A stretch of DNA of 64,000 bases, from contig NZ_CP015249.1 in assembly GCF_001632775.1 (NCBI RefSeq), positions 3,018,686 to 3,082,685 on the forward strand, in the 5' to 3' direction. Origin of the DNA: Dokdonella koreensis DS-123. GTDB lineage: Bacteria; Pseudomonadota; Gammaproteobacteria; Xanthomonadales; Rhodanobacteraceae. Each line of letters begins with the position of its first letter. The first letter of the stretch is position 1. The notes under the pieces were generated by a model that saw only the letters and a list, made by a program, of their open reading frames with translations, made no database searches and was not told the DNA's origin. Made by a program: the position numbers and the translations under genes. This document shows, piece after piece, positions 41,228 through 51,555 of the stretch.

Positions 41228-43387
41228 GTGGACGCTGCAGTGAAAGTCCAGCCTACCGGGACCGACGCCCTTCCCCCCGACGTGGTCGCGCTCGAGCAGC
41301 GGCTGGCCACGTACCTGCCTGCCGACCAGGTCGCCCGGGTCCGCCAGGCCTACGCGATCGGCGACCGCGCGCATGCGGGGCAGACCCGCAAGAGCGGCGA
41401 GCCCTACATCACCCATCCGGTCGCGGTCGCCACGATCCTGGCCGACCTCGGCCTCGACGCCGAGACGATCATCTCGGCGATCCTGCACGACACGCTCGAA
41501 GACACGCCGCTGACGCGCGAGGAACTGGTCGCCACGTTCGGCGAGACCGTCGCCGAGCTGGTCGACGGCGTCACCAAGCTCGACAACGTGCGTTTCCGCA
41601 CGCGCCAGGAGGCGGCCGCCGAGAGCTTCCGCAAGATGCTGCTGGCGATGGCGCGCGACCTGCGCGTCATCCTGATCAAGCTGGCCGACCGGCTGCACAA
41701 CATGCGCACGCTCGGCTCGATGGCGCCCGAGTCGCGCCGCCGCATCGCGCGCGAGACGCTCGACATCTACGCGCCGATCGCCCAGCGGCTGGGCATGAAC
41801 AAGTTCAAGTCCGAGCTGCAGGATCTCGGCTTCCGGGCGCTCTACCCGGACCGCCACCGCATCATCGGCGCCCGCGTGCGCGCATCGGCGGGCAACCGGC
41901 GCGAAGCGATGAAGCGGATCGAGGCGGAGCTGGAGACCCGGCTGTCGGCCGAGAAGATCCAGCACCGGATCGTCAGCCGCATCAAGTCGCCGTACAGCGT
42001 CTACATGAAGATGCGCAACGACAACAAGTCCTTCGCGCAGGTCATGGACGTGTTCGGCTTCCGTGTCGTCGTGGACAGCGTGATGGAGTGCTACCACGCG
42101 CTCGGTACGATCCACGCGCTCTACAAGCCGCTCGACGGCCGCTTCAAGGACTTCATCGCGATCCCGAAGGCGAACGGCTACCAGTCGCTGCACACGGTGC
42201 TGTTCGGGCCGTTCGGCATGCCGATCGAGATCCAGATCCGCACCGAGGACATGAACAGCGTGGCCGAGCGCGGCATCGCCGCGCACTGGGCCTACAAGAA
42301 CGAATCGGGCGCGTCGAACAACGCCCAGAACCGCGCGCGCGAGTGGCTGTCGAACCTGGTCGACGAGCAGCGCGTGATCCCGTCCTCGATCGAGTTCATC
42401 GAGAACGTCAAGGTGGACCTGTTCCCCGACGAGGTCTACCTGTTCACCCCCAAGGGACGCATCCTCGCGCTGCCGCGCAACGCGACCGCACTGGACTTCG
42501 CCTATGCGGTGCACACCAACGTCGGCGACCACGCCGTCGCCGCGCGCATCGACGACCGGCTGGTGCCGCTGCGCACGCGCCTGGCCAGCGGCCAGACCGT
42601 CGAGATCATCACCGCGCCATCGGCGGCGCCGAGCCCGCAGTGGCTGGAGTGGGTCGTGTCGGGCAAGGCACGCACGGCGATCCGCCACCACCTCAAGCGC
42701 CTGCAGCACGAGGACGCGGTCGATTTCGGCCATCGCATGCTCGACCGCGCGCTCGACGGCCTCGGTGCCTCGCTCGACCTCGTGCGCCGGCCGGTGCTCG
42801 AGCGCTACCTGGCCGACAACCGCTTCAAGCGCCTGGAAGAACTGCTCTCGGACATCGCGCTGGGCAACCGCATGCCCGACACCGTCGCGCGCAGCCTGCT
42901 GATGCTGCAGGGACATCCCGCCGTCACCGCGCACACGGTCAGCGAGAAGATCCTGATCACCGGCAGCGAACGCGGCGTGCTGAGCTTCGGCAACTGCTGC
43001 CATCCGGTGCCGGGCGATCCGATCATGGGCTACCTGTCGGCCGGCAAGGGCGTGGTCGTGCACCGGCTCGAATGCCCGAACGTGCCCGAGTTCCGCAAGT
43101 CGCCCGAGCGCTGCGTCGAGATCGACTGGGATCGCGAGGTCGAGGGCGACTACCGCGTCGAGCTGCGCGTGAGCGCGCACAACCGTCCCGGCGTCCTGGC
43201 CCAGGTCGCGACCGCGATCGCCGACTCGGCCTCGAACATCGAGAACGTCGAGTACCAGGAACGCGACCTCATGAATGCGATGCTGGTGTTCACGATCGAG
43301 GTCAAGAACCGCAAGCACCTGGCCGACGTCATGCGCCACGTGCGCCGCCTGGGCGTCGTCAACTCGGTACACCGCCACCCGGTCTGA
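41228..43387 (+). CDS. spoT: Bifunctional (p)ppGpp synthetase/hydrolase SpoT
   Basis: Makes and degrades (p)ppGpp. It has 719 residues. The HD hydrolase domain carries HDTLEDT near residue 88, with [13 protein letters not shown] before it. The synthetase domain (about 235-345) has [12 protein letters not shown] and [19 protein letters not shown]. The RxKD signature marks SpoT/Rel-type bifunctional enzymes rather than RelA (ExDD). TGS (about 390-450), helical and ACT (about 650-719, [17 protein letters not shown]) domains follow. The start is GTG. A separate relA may exist elsewhere. Confidence 0.97.
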   Translation: MDAAVKVQPTGTDALPPDVVALEQRLATYLPADQVARVRQAYAIGDRAHAGQTRKSGEPYITHPVAVATILADLGLDAETIISAILHDTLEDTPLTREELVATFGETVAELVDGVTKLDNVRFRTRQEAAAESFRKMLLAMARDLRVILIKLADRLHNMRTLGSMAPESRRRIARETLDIYAPIAQRLGMNKFKSELQDLGFRALYPDRHRIIGARVRASAGNRREAMKRIEAELETRLSAEKIQHRIVSRIKSPYSVYMKMRNDNKSFAQVMDVFGFRVVVDSVMECYHALGTIHALYKPLDGRFKDFIAIPKANGYQSLHTVLFGPFGMPIEIQIRTEDMNSVAERGIAAHWAYKNESGASNNAQNRAREWLSNLVDEQRVIPSSIEFIENVKVDLFPDEVYLFTPKGRILALPRNATALDFAYAVHTNVGDHAVAARIDDRLVPLRTRLASGQTVEIITAPSAAPSPQWLEWVVSGKARTAIRHHLKRLQHEDAVDFGHRMLDRALDGLGASLDLVRRPVLERYLADNRFKRLEELLSDIALGNRMPDTVARSLLMLQGHPAVTAHTVSEKILITGSERGVLSFGNCCHPVPGDPIMGYLSAGKGVVVHRLECPNVPEFRKSPERCVEIDWDREVEGDYRVELRVSAHNRPGVLAQVATAIADSASNIENVEYQERDLMNAMLVFTIEVKNRKHLADVMRHVRRLGVVNSVHRHPV

Positions 43388-43481
43388 CCGGCACGGGTCG
43401 GCGCGCGACCGCCCGATGCGGGATAATCGGACCGCCGTCGCGATCGCGCCGGCGTCCCATTTCCTCTCCGTGACGGACACC

Positions 43482-43862
43482 ATGCGAACGATCATCCAGA
43501 CCGACGCCGCGCCCCAGGCCATCGGCCCCTATTCCCAGGCCGTACGGGCCGGCGATACCGTCTATCTCTCCGGGCAGATCCCGCTCGACCCGGCCACCGG
43601 CGCACTGGTGGAAGGCGACATCGGCCTGCAGGCGCGGCGGGTGTTCGACAACCTGCGCGCGGTCTGCGAGGCGGCCGGCGGCTCGCTCGCCGGCCTCGTG
43701 CGCATCGGCATCTACCTGACCGACCTGGGCGACTTCGCGACCGTCAACGAGGTCATGAAGGACTACTTCGCCGCGCCGTATCCGGCCCGCTCCACGATCC
43801 AGGTCAGCGGCCTGCCGCGCGGCGCCGCGGTCGAAGTGGACGCGATCCTCGTACTGGGCTGA
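43482..43862 (+). CDS. ridA: RidA-family enamine/imine deaminase
   Basis: Hydrolyses reactive 2-aminoacrylate-type enamines formed by PLP enzymes. It has 126 residues. The start [36 protein letters not shown] and the C-terminal [19 protein letters not shown] with the catalytic Arg are all present. It lies between spoT and recG, an order common in xanthomonads and pseudomonads. A GATAAT at 43422-43427 may be its own -10 box. Confidence 0.96.
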   Translation: MRTIIQTDAAPQAIGPYSQAVRAGDTVYLSGQIPLDPATGALVEGDIGLQARRVFDNLRAVCEAAGGSLAGLVRIGIYLTDLGDFATVNEVMKDYFAAPYPARSTIQVSGLPRGAAVEVDAILVLG

Positions 43863-43881
43863 TCCGGCCACCGCCTGACCG

Positions 43882-45984
43882 ATGACGGCCGACGCCCCGA
43901 TCGCGGCCTTCGACGCCGGCCTGGCACCGGTCACCGACCTCGCCGGCGTCGGTCCGGCCCTGGCGCAGGCGCTGGAGCGCCTGGGCCTGGTGCGCATCCA
44001 GGACCTGTGGTTCCACCTGCCGCTGCGCTACGAGGACCGCACGCACGTCACCGCGATCCGCGACCTGCGCATCGGCAGCAACGCCCTGGTCGAGGGACGC
44101 GTCGAGGCGGTCGAGCGCGGCTTCCGCTACCGGCCGCAGCTGCGCGTGGCGATCAGCGACGACACGCGTGCCACGCTGATCCTGCGCTTCTTCCACTTTC
44201 GCGGAACCCAGGTCGCGCAACTGGTGCCCGGCACGCGGCTGCGCTGCTACGGCGAGATCCGCCACGGTAGCCAGGGACTGGAGATCGTCCATCCGCAGTA
44301 CCAGCGCCTCGCCGAGGACGAGGTCGGCGTGGTCGAGGATCGCCTGACGCCGGTCTACCCGACCACCGAGGGCCTCGGCCAGAAGCGGCTGGCCGGCGTG
44401 ATCGCCCGCGCGCTGGACCGCCTTCCGCCCGCCGCGGCGCTCGAACTGATCCCGCCGCGGCTGCTCGAACCGCTCGGCCTGGCGGACCTGCGCCAGGCGC
44501 TGCTGACGGTCCACCGGCCGCCGCCCGACGTCGACCAGGCCGCGCTCGCCGCCGGCACCCATCCGGCGCAACGCCGCCTGGCGTTCGAGGAACTGCTGAC
44601 CCACCATCTCGTGCTCAAGCGGCTGCGTGCCCAGATCCGGCGCCACGCCTCGCCGCGGCTCGCCGGCGGCGGCACCCTGCCCGCCACGCTGCTGGCGCGG
44701 CTGCCGTTCCAGCTGACGCGTGCCCAGCGGCGCGTCGTCGACGAGGTCGGCGCGGACCTGGCCCAGGCCCAGCCGATGCTGCGCCTGGTCCAGGGCGATG
44801 TCGGCTCCGGCAAGACGATCGTCGCCGCGCTGGCCGCGCTGGTCGCGATCGAGGCCGGGCACCAGGCGGCCGTGATGGCGCCGACCGAGCTGCTGGCCGA
44901 GCAGCACCTGCGCGCGTTTCGCGGCTGGCTGGCGCCGCTCGGCATCGAGCCGGTCTGGCTCGGCGGCAAGGTGCTGGGCAAGGCCCGCGCGGTGGCGCTG
45001 GACGCCGTGGCCGGCGGCGCACCGCTGGTGATCGGCACGCACGCGCTGATGCAGGAAGCAGTGCGCTTCGCACGCCTCGGCCTGGCGGTCATCGACGAAC
45101 AGCACCGCTTCGGCGTCCACCAGCGCCTCGCGCTGCGCGACAAGGGCCTGGCCGAAGGCCGCGTGCCGCACCAACTGGTGATGACCGCCACGCCGATCCC
45201 GCGCACGCTGGCGATGACCGCCTACGCGGACCTGGACGTCTCGGTCATCGACGAGCTGCCGCCCGGACGCACGCCGGTGCAGACGGTGGTCATCTCCAAC
45301 GCGCGCCGCCACGAGGTGATCGAGCGCATCCGCGCCGCCTGCCTGGCCGGACGCCAGGCCTACTGGGTCTGCACGCTGATCGAGGAATCCGAGCAGCTCG
45401 AGGCGCGCGCGGCCGAGGTCGCCCACGCCGAGCTGACCGCGGCACTGCCCGAGCTGAAGGTCGGCCTCGTGCACGGCCGCCTCAAGCCGAAGGAAAAGGC
45501 GCAGGCGATGCAGGCCTTCGCCGACGGCGACCTCCACGTGCTGGTCGCGACCACGGTCATCGAGGTCGGCGTGGACGTGCCCAATGCCAGCCTGATGGTC
45601 ATCGAGAATGCCGAGCGGCTCGGCCTGGCGCAGCTGCACCAGCTGCGCGGGCGCGTCGGGCGCGGGCGCACCGCGTCCAGCTGCGTGCTGCTGTACCGCC
45701 CGCCGCTGGGCGGCCTGGCACGCGCGCGCCTGGACGTGATGCGCGAGACGACGGACGGTTTCCGCATCGCCGAGAAGGACCTGGAGCTGCGCGGACCGGG
45801 CGAGGTGCTCGGCACGCGCCAGACCGGCCAGATCGCGTTCCGGGTGGCCGACCTCGTGCGCGACGCGAGCCTGCTGCCGGCCGTGCAGCGGATCGCAGCG
45901 GACCTGGCCGCCGACACGCCCGAGCGCGTCGAGCGGCTGATCGAGCGCTGGGTCGGCGGCGCCGCCCGCTATGCCGGTGCCTGA
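43882..45984 (+). CDS. recG: ATP-dependent DNA helicase RecG
   Basis: Branch-migration helicase that regresses stalled forks and remodels R-loops and Holliday junctions. It has 700 residues. The N-terminal wedge domain (about 1-170) binds DNA junctions. The helicase core shows Walker A GDVGSGKT at about residues 312-319, the DEQH box in VIDEQHRFGVHQR, motif III VMTATPIPRTLAM, and the C-terminal QLRGRVGRG with the TRG-like region. It starts 19 bp after ridA. Confidence 0.98.
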   Translation: MTADAPIAAFDAGLAPVTDLAGVGPALAQALERLGLVRIQDLWFHLPLRYEDRTHVTAIRDLRIGSNALVEGRVEAVERGFRYRPQLRVAISDDTRATLILRFFHFRGTQVAQLVPGTRLRCYGEIRHGSQGLEIVHPQYQRLAEDEVGVVEDRLTPVYPTTEGLGQKRLAGVIARALDRLPPAAALELIPPRLLEPLGLADLRQALLTVHRPPPDVDQAALAAGTHPAQRRLAFEELLTHHLVLKRLRAQIRRHASPRLAGGGTLPATLLARLPFQLTRAQRRVVDEVGADLAQAQPMLRLVQGDVGSGKTIVAALAALVAIEAGHQAAVMAPTELLAEQHLRAFRGWLAPLGIEPVWLGGKVLGKARAVALDAVAGGAPLVIGTHALMQEAVRFARLGLAVIDEQHRFGVHQRLALRDKGLAEGRVPHQLVMTATPIPRTLAMTAYADLDVSVIDELPPGRTPVQTVVISNARRHEVIERIRAACLAGRQAYWVCTLIEESEQLEARAAEVAHAELTAALPELKVGLVHGRLKPKEKAQAMQAFADGDLHVLVATTVIEVGVDVPNASLMVIENAERLGLAQLHQLRGRVGRGRTASSCVLLYRPPLGGLARARLDVMRETTDGFRIAEKDLELRGPGEVLGTRQTGQIAFRVADLVRDASLLPAVQRIAADLAADTPERVERLIERWVGGAARYAGA

Positions 45985-46031
45985 CGCGGCGTCCCTGCGA
46001 CAATGACCGCCCCCTTCCGCGACGAGCGACG

Positions 46032-46955
46032 ATGATCCCGGACCTGCTGATCGATACCGATCCCGGCGTGGACGATGCGCTGGCGATCCTGATGGCGCAC
46101 CACCATGCGCGCGTCCACGGGCTGACGATCGCCGCCGGCAATGTCGGGCTCGGCCACACGGTGCGCAACGCGCTGAAGCTGGTCGACCTGCTGCAGGCGG
46201 ACACGCCGGTGTTTCCGGGTTGCCCGGTCCCGCTGGTGCTGCCGGCGGCCGATGCCGCCTTCGTGCACGGCCTCGACGGCTTCGGCGACACCGGCTACGC
46301 CCCGGCCGCGCGCGCGCCCGAAGCCGAGCACGCCGCCCTGGCCCTGGTGCGGCTGGCACGCCGGCAGCCGGGCCGGCTCACCCTGGTCGCGCTCGGCCCG
46401 CTGACGAACCTGGCCCTGGCGCTGCGCCTGGACCCGGATCTTCCGCGGCACGTGCAGCGCCTGGTGGTCATGGGCGGCGCGGTGACCGGCACCGGCAATA
46501 CCGAGCGGCTGCCGGCCGAGTTCAACATCGGCTTCGATCCCGAAGCGGCGCACGTCGTGTTCACCGAGTGGCCCCGCTTCGACCTGGTGGACTGGGAAGC
46601 GACCCAGCGCCACGCCATCGCCCTGGACCGCTTCGAGCGCGTGCTCGCCGCCGGCGACCGGCGCGCCCGCTTCTACGCCGCTCTTTCGCGCAAGACCCGC
46701 GACTTCAGCCAGGCGCGCGGCCGGCGCGGCCTGATGGCCGCCGACGCCCTGGCAATGGCGGTCGCGCTGCAGCCGGACATCGTCAGCGACGCCGCGGAGC
46801 GCCGCGTCGAGGTCGAGCTGACCGGCGCCCTGACACGCGGCGCGACCCTCGTCGACTGGCAGGCGCGGTCCGGCCGGCCGGCCAATGCCCGCATCGTGCT
46901 GGAGGTGGACCAGGCCCGTTTCGAGGCGTTGATCGCCGCCGCCCTGGGCGCCTGA
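46032..46955 (+). CDS. Nucleoside hydrolase (IUNH family)
   Basis: Predicted N-ribohydrolase of 307 residues that splits nucleosides to base and ribose for salvage. The calcium-binding [12 protein letters not shown] motif is at about residues 8-19. The mid-region [13 protein letters not shown] and [16 protein letters not shown] line the active site. The usual catalytic His near the C-terminus is not obvious, so the substrate class (purine-specific, pyrimidine-specific or broad) cannot be assigned. It follows recG by 47 bp and may be cotranscribed. Confidence 0.9.
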   Translation: MIPDLLIDTDPGVDDALAILMAHHHARVHGLTIAAGNVGLGHTVRNALKLVDLLQADTPVFPGCPVPLVLPAADAAFVHGLDGFGDTGYAPAARAPEAEHAALALVRLARRQPGRLTLVALGPLTNLALALRLDPDLPRHVQRLVVMGGAVTGTGNTERLPAEFNIGFDPEAAHVVFTEWPRFDLVDWEATQRHAIALDRFERVLAAGDRRARFYAALSRKTRDFSQARGRRGLMAADALAMAVALQPDIVSDAAERRVEVELTGALTRGATLVDWQARSGRPANARIVLEVDQARFEALIAAALGA

Positions 46956-46987
46956 CGCGGGCCGGCACGACGACCCAACGGCGGCGA

Positions 46988-47016
46988 TTGCGCAGCAGGC
47001 GGGCAGCGGCTATCAT
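46988..47016 (+). promoter_or_regulatory. rpmE2 promoter
   Basis: TTGCGC (46988-46993), a 17-bp spacer and TATCAT (47011-47016) lie 40 bp upstream of the start codon. The sequence after the -10 box, ATGCGCGGCTC, is shared with the asparaginase-domain gene. Confidence 0.6.
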
Positions 47017-47056
47017 GCGCGGCTCTTTTTCCACCGGTCCGTCCTGGAGCCGTACG

Positions 47057-47305
47057 ATGAAACCCGACGTCCATCCCAAGTACCAGTCCGTGGTCTTCCA
47101 GGACCTGGCCAGCGACTTCTCGTTCCTGACCCGGTCGACGATGACCAGCAAGGAAACGATCAAGTGGCAAGACGGCGAGGAGTATCCGCTGATCAAGGTG
47201 GAAATCTCCAGCCACTCGCACCCGTTCTACACCGGCAAGCAGAAGGTTGCCGACGTCGGCGGTCGCGTCGACAAGTTCCGCAAGCGCTACGCCGGCAAGG
47301 CCTGA
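47057..47305 (+). CDS. rpmE2: 50S ribosomal protein L31 type B
   Basis: Bridges the ribosomal subunits. It has 82 residues. It lacks the CxxC zinc ligands of type A L31 and has the type-B sequence [18 protein letters not shown] and [13 protein letters not shown]. In many bacteria type B replaces the zinc form during zinc limitation under Zur. No clear Zur box is visible upstream, only a standard promoter, so it may be the main L31 here. A strong terminator follows. Confidence 0.95.
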   Translation: MKPDVHPKYQSVVFQDLASDFSFLTRSTMTSKETIKWQDGEEYPLIKVEISSHSHPFYTGKQKVADVGGRVDKFRKRYAGKA

Positions 47306-47373
47306 CAACCCCGGCTCGCGCGCCGGCCGTTCGCGCCGGCGCAGGGCCGCCCGTATCGCCTTCCAGCCTCGGA

Positions 47374-47402
47374 CCCGGACGTTGCCGCAACGTCCGGGTT
47401 TT
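47374..47402 (+). terminator. Rho-independent terminator of rpmE2
   Basis: A perfect 11-bp stem CCCGGACGTTG/CAACGTCCGGG with a 3-nt loop is followed by TTTT, 69 bp after the rpmE2 stop. It insulates rpmE2 from gltA. Confidence 0.9.
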
Positions 47403-47472
47403 CGTATGCGTGTCGTTCGCGCCGGGCAGCCGATGTGGCTGCGCACCATCAATCTGTAACACCAAGCTGTGA

Positions 47473-47478
47473 GATAAT
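47473..47478 (+). promoter_or_regulatory. Candidate -10 box of gltA
   Basis: GATAAT lies in the AT-rich patch 47450-47480, about 145 bp before the gltA start, leaving a long leader. No consensus -35 box is at the right distance. The rest of 47403-47622 shows nothing further. Confidence 0.4.
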
Positions 47479-47622
47479 CCCGCCTCGCGATCGGCCTCCG
47501 CCGCGCAATAGCGGGCGTGGCCGACCGGCGCCAGGGTTGCCGATCGTGCAGCCGCCCGTCTTACCGGGTCCGCTTGTTTGCGTCGCAACACGCTCGCGGA
47601 CCTTCAGCAGCGAGGTACTCCC

Positions 47623-48915
47623 GTGTCCGAACCTTCCGTCACGCTCACCGATGCCGCCACCAGCAAGAGCGTCGTGCTTCCGGTCGTCTCCGGAACCCTG
47701 GGCGATCCCGCGCTCGACATCGGCAAGCTGAACAAGGAAACCGGCTACTTCACCTACGACCCGGGCTTCGTCTCGACCGCCAGCACGCGCAGCGCGATCA
47801 CCTACATCGACGGCGACCAGGGCATCCTGCTGTACCGCGGCTACCCGATCGAGCAGTTGGCCAAGCAGTCGAGCTTCCTCGAGGTGGCCTATCTGCTGAT
47901 CAACGGCGAGCTGCCCAGCGGCGAGCAGTTCCGCGCCTTCGAGCACGAAGTCGCCCACCACACGATGATGCACGAGTCGTTGAAGAACTTTCTCAACGGC
48001 TTCCACTACGACGCACATCCGATGGCGATGCTGTGCGGCTCGGTGGCGTCGCTGTCGGCGTTCTACCACGACACGCTCGACATGAACGACCCGGAGCAGC
48101 GGCGCCTGGCGGCGATCCGCCTGATCGCCAAGGTGCCGACCATCGCCGCCGCCGCCTACCGCTACGGCATCGGCTGGCCGTTCCGCTATCCGCGCAACAA
48201 CCTCGAGTACGTCACGCGCTTCCTGCACATGATGTTCGAGGTGCCGAGCGAGCCGCTGGAACTCAATCCGGTGGTGGCCAAGGCGCTGGACCTGCTGTTC
48301 ATCCTGCACGCCGACCACGAGCAGAACGCGTCGACCTCGACCGTGCGCCTGGTCGGCTCGACCGGTGCCAACCCGTATGCCTGCGTCTCGGCCGGCATCG
48401 CCGCGCTGTGGGGACCGGCGCACGGCGGCGCCAACGAGGCCGTGCTGAAGATGCTGGAGGAGATCGGCGATGCCAAGAACGTCGCCAGCGCGGTCGCCAA
48501 GGCCAAGGACAAGAACTCCGGCTTCCGCCTGATGGGCTTCGGCCACCGCGTCTACAAGAACTTCGATCCGCGCGCGACGATCATCCGCGAGATGACGCAC
48601 AAGGTCCTGGCCGACCTCAACGTCAGCGACCCGCTGCTCGACGTCGCGGTCGCGCTGGAGGAAGTCGCGCTCAAGGATCCGTACTTCATCGAGCGCAAGC
48701 TGTACCCGAACGTCGATTTCTACTCGGGCATCATCTACAAGGCCCTGAAGATCCCGACCGAGATGTTCACGGTGATGTTCGCGATCGCGCGCACGGCCGG
48801 CTGGGTCGCGCACTGGCTCGAGCAGCACGTCACGCCGGACGCCAAGATCGGTCGTCCGCGGCAGATCTACACCGGCGCGGCCGAGCGCGCCTACGTCCCG
48901 GTCGACAAGCGCTGA
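47623..48915 (+). CDS. gltA: Citrate synthase (type II, hexameric)
   Basis: Condenses oxaloacetate and acetyl-CoA in the TCA cycle. It has 430 residues. The start is GTG, seven bases after GAGG, giving [16 protein letters not shown]; an upstream in-frame ATG at 47578 lacks such a site. Active-site regions are [15 protein letters not shown] (first His), [14 protein letters not shown] (second His) and [13 protein letters not shown] (Asp). The N-terminal domain typical of NADH-inhibited Gram-negative enzymes is present. Confidence 0.97.
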   Translation: MSEPSVTLTDAATSKSVVLPVVSGTLGDPALDIGKLNKETGYFTYDPGFVSTASTRSAITYIDGDQGILLYRGYPIEQLAKQSSFLEVAYLLINGELPSGEQFRAFEHEVAHHTMMHESLKNFLNGFHYDAHPMAMLCGSVASLSAFYHDTLDMNDPEQRRLAAIRLIAKVPTIAAAAYRYGIGWPFRYPRNNLEYVTRFLHMMFEVPSEPLELNPVVAKALDLLFILHADHEQNASTSTVRLVGSTGANPYACVSAGIAALWGPAHGGANEAVLKMLEEIGDAKNVASAVAKAKDKNSGFRLMGFGHRVYKNFDPRATIIREMTHKVLADLNVSDPLLDVAVALEEVALKDPYFIERKLYPNVDFYSGIIYKALKIPTEMFTVMFAIARTAGWVAHWLEQHVTPDAKIGRPRQIYTGAAERAYVPVDKR

Positions 48916-48921
48916 GACCTC

Positions 48922-48945
48922 GCGGGAGCGCGCTCGCGCTCCCGC
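48922..48945 (+). terminator. Hairpin downstream of gltA
   Basis: A 9-bp stem GCGGGAGCG/CGCTCCCGC with a 6-nt loop starts 7 bp after the gltA stop and is followed by CTCTTCT. A second GC inverted repeat (about 48953-48983) sits before the convergent MOSC gene. Together they probably serve both genes. Confidence 0.65.
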
Positions 48946-48984
48946 CTCTTCTGCGGGCCGTTCGCTCTCGCGCCGGCCCGCTCC

Positions 48985-49782
48985 TCAGTCCAGCACGTCC
49001 ACGCGGTCGCCCACGCGCACGCCGCCGCCGGTGAGCGGGATCAGGTTCTGGCCGAACGTGACGCCGTCGGCGCCGCGTCGATAGGTCAGCAAGGTCCGCA
49101 GCGGCTCGCCGTCCGGATCGCGCACGCCGCGCTCGAAATCCACCGTCGTGAAGACGCAGCGCGTGCACGGCTTGACCACCTCGAACACCAGGTCGCCGAT
49201 GCGCACGCGCTTCCATCGGTCCTCGGCATGCGCCTCGGTGCCGGCGACGATCAGGTTGGGCCGGAACCGCAATGGCGAGACCGGCCGTGCCAGCCTGGTG
49301 TTGAGCAGGTCCACGGCCGCGGCCGACAGCAGCAGCAGCGGGAATCCGTCCGCGAAGCTGACTTCGCCGGCCTCCGAATAGCGCCCGTCGATGCGGCGCG
49401 TCGCGGCCGGGTCCATGTGGACGAAGCGCGCCGGTTGCCCGAGAAAGCCGCTGATCCACGCATCCGCGGCCGGCTCGGCGGGCAGCGCGAGCACGCGGCT
49501 GCCCCATACGGTCACCGCGGTCCGCTCGGCCGCCGCCGGCGCCAGCCGCAGCGTCGGCAGGTCCGGCGCATCGAGCCGCAGCGCGTCCGGACCATCCGGG
49601 CAGGCGCGGACCAGCGTCAGGCGCGGCTGCTGCCGCCCGGTGACGAAACGGCCGTCGGCATCCACGACCATCCAGCGCCGGTCGCCGGCCAGGCCGCGCG
49701 GATCGACTTCGGCCGCCGGCTGCGGCAACGGCGCGCACGACTTCAACGGATACACGTACAAGCCGGAGAGCGTGATCGTCAT
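48985..49782 (-). CDS. MOSC-domain protein, YcbX/mARC-like
   Basis: Predicted molybdenum-cofactor sulfido/cysteine-ligand protein of 265 residues. The MOSC N-terminal beta-barrel (about 1-115: LSGLYVYPLKSCAPLPQPAAEV, GLAGDRRWMVVDADGRFVT) precedes the MOSC domain, with FRPNLIVAG and KPCTRCVFTTVD holding the conserved Cys that would bind molybdenum at about residues 207-210. Such proteins reduce N-hydroxylated compounds in E. coli (YcbX), usually with a ferredoxin domain that is absent here. An unlinked redox partner may be needed. Confidence 0.85.
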   Translation of the reverse strand: MTITLSGLYVYPLKSCAPLPQPAAEVDPRGLAGDRRWMVVDADGRFVTGRQQPRLTLVRACPDGPDALRLDAPDLPTLRLAPAAAERTAVTVWGSRVLALPAEPAADAWISGFLGQPARFVHMDPAATRRIDGRYSEAGEVSFADGFPLLLLSAAAVDLLNTRLARPVSPLRFRPNLIVAGTEAHAEDRWKRVRIGDLVFEVVKPCTRCVFTTVDFERGVRDPDGEPLRTLLTYRRGADGVTFGQNLIPLTGGGVRVGDRVDVLD

Positions 49783-49884
49783 GCGCGGTCGAGTCTGGCC
49801 GAGGCGGAAATACAATGTTAGCGTGCGCGGCGCAACATGCTTCGGCCCCGGCCTCCGCCGGTCGCGAAAGCCAGGGGATTGCAG

Positions 49885-51201
49885 ATGGCGGCAGCCGATT
49901 CCACGCACAGGCAGGGCTGGCAGGCGCTGATCGCCGGCGCCGACCGGCACGAGCGCGTGGCGCTCTTCTGGTCGTTCGCCTTCTTCTTCTCGCAGCTGTT
50001 CGGCTATTACATCCTGCGCTCGGTGCGCGAGGCGCTGATCAGCGCCGACGGCGCGCGGCTGATCCCGGCCGTGTTCACCTCGGTCTTCGTCTGCATGCTG
50101 CTGCTGACGCCGCTCTACGGCGCCCTCGTGGCACGGGTCGCCCGGCGCCATTTCATGCCGGCGATCTACCTGTTCGTGATCGCGATGCTGCTGCTGTTCG
50201 CGTTCCTGGTCGGCCGCGGCATGAGCAGCGGCGTGGCGGTCGCGTTCTCGATCTTCCTGTCGGTCATCAACCTGTTCACCGATGCGGTGTTCTGGAGCTT
50301 CATGGCCGACATCTTCGTCAACCAGCAGGCCAAGCGCTTCTACGCGGTGATCGCGGCCGGCGGCACGATGGGCGCGATCCTCGGCCCGGTCGCCTCGCTG
50401 GGGCTGGTCGCGCACGTGAACGCCTCCGGCCTGATGCTGATTTCCGCGGCGTTCTACGCGATCTGCCTCGGCTGCCTGTTGCGCCTGATCCCGTGGGCGC
50501 GGCAGCAGGAGCGGGACCACGGCCGCGAGGACGGCGACCGCCTGATCGGCGGATCGATCGTCGCCGGCGCCAGGATGGTGTTCCGCAGCCCGATCCTGTT
50601 CGCCCTCGTGCTGCACATGTTCTTCGGCGTCAGCATCGGCGTGCTGCTCTACAGCTCCCAGGCCGACACCGTGCAGGCACTGGGACTGAGCTACGCCGAA
50701 CGCAACCGCTACTTCGCGACGATCGACCTGACGATGAACCTCGTCGTCCTGCTGGTCCAGGTGCTGGTGACGCGGGTCCTGCTGGCGCGCTACGGCGTGG
50801 GTCCGCTGCTGCTGATACCGGCGATGCTGGTCGGCATCGGGCTCGGCAGCCTGGCGCTGGCGCACGGCGCCCTGCTGCTGGCGGTCGTGCAGGTCGGCAC
50901 GCGCGGATTCTCGTTCGCCTTCGTCAAGCCGGCGCGTGAAACGCTGTTCACGCTGGTCGATCGCGAGGCGCGCTACAAGGCCAAGAACTTCATCGACACC
51001 GTGGTCTACCGCGGCGGCGACATGGCTTCGAGCTGGGCCTACATCGGACTGGGTGCGATCGGCCTGAGTCTGGCCGCGCGCGCAGGCGTGTGGATCGCGG
51101 TAGCCGTGGCCTGGCTGGCGGTCGCGATCTGGCTCACGCGCCTGCAGCGGCGCCTGCGCGACACGCGGCAAATGGACGCACCGCCGGCCGGGGACGCGTA
51201 G
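49885..51201 (+). CDS. Twelve-helix transporter, Npt/ATP-ADP-translocase-like or MFS
   Basis: Predicted inner-membrane carrier of 438 residues with about 12 hydrophobic helices and a cytosolic loop near residue 210 ([16 protein letters not shown]). [14 protein letters not shown] in helix 1, [20 protein letters not shown] and the late [21 protein letters not shown] resemble the Npt/TLC nucleotide-carrier-like branch, known from intracellular bacteria but also found in free-living ones. AGGGG precedes the ATG. The substrate cannot be told from sequence. A general MFS role is the alternative. Confidence 0.65.
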   Translation: MAAADSTHRQGWQALIAGADRHERVALFWSFAFFFSQLFGYYILRSVREALISADGARLIPAVFTSVFVCMLLLTPLYGALVARVARRHFMPAIYLFVIAMLLLFAFLVGRGMSSGVAVAFSIFLSVINLFTDAVFWSFMADIFVNQQAKRFYAVIAAGGTMGAILGPVASLGLVAHVNASGLMLISAAFYAICLGCLLRLIPWARQQERDHGREDGDRLIGGSIVAGARMVFRSPILFALVLHMFFGVSIGVLLYSSQADTVQALGLSYAERNRYFATIDLTMNLVVLLVQVLVTRVLLARYGVGPLLLIPAMLVGIGLGSLALAHGALLLAVVQVGTRGFSFAFVKPARETLFTLVDREARYKAKNFIDTVVYRGGDMASSWAYIGLGAIGLSLAARAGVWIAVAVAWLAVAIWLTRLQRRLRDTRQMDAPPAGDA

Positions 51202-51205
51202 CGCG

Positions 51206-51532
51206 ATGCTCAGGACCGCGGGCCTGTTCGTCCTCACCGCGCTGGCCGAGATCGTCGGCTGCTACCTGCCCTGGCTGTGGCTGCGCAAGGGAAAACCGGC
51301 CTGGCTGCTGGTTCCGGCCGCGCTGGCGCTGGCGCTTTTCGTCTGGTTGCTGACCCTGCACCCGACCGCGACCGGCCGCGTCTATGCCGCCTACGGCGGC
51401 GTCTATGTTGCGGTGGCACTTGCATGGCTGTGGCTGGTCGATAGCGTTCGACCATCCGCATGGGACATCGTGGGCGCGGTGGTCGCGCTCACCGGCATGG
51501 CTATCATCGTGCTCGGTCCCCGCCACGTTTGA
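51206..51532 (+). CDS. ynfA: YnfA/UPF0060 small membrane protein
   Basis: Inner-membrane protein of 108 residues with four helices (about 4-24, 32-50, 60-78, 86-105). [40 protein letters not shown] and [17 protein letters not shown] are UPF0060 signatures. The fold resembles small multidrug-resistance exporters, but transport has not been generally established. It starts 4 bp after the transporter stop, so the two may be coexpressed. Confidence 0.93.
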   Translation: MLRTAGLFVLTALAEIVGCYLPWLWLRKGKPAWLLVPAALALALFVWLLTLHPTATGRVYAAYGGVYVAVALAWLWLVDSVRPSAWDIVGAVVALTGMAIIVLGPRHV

Positions 51533-51555
51533 TCCATCGCCTTCCAGGAACCGAC

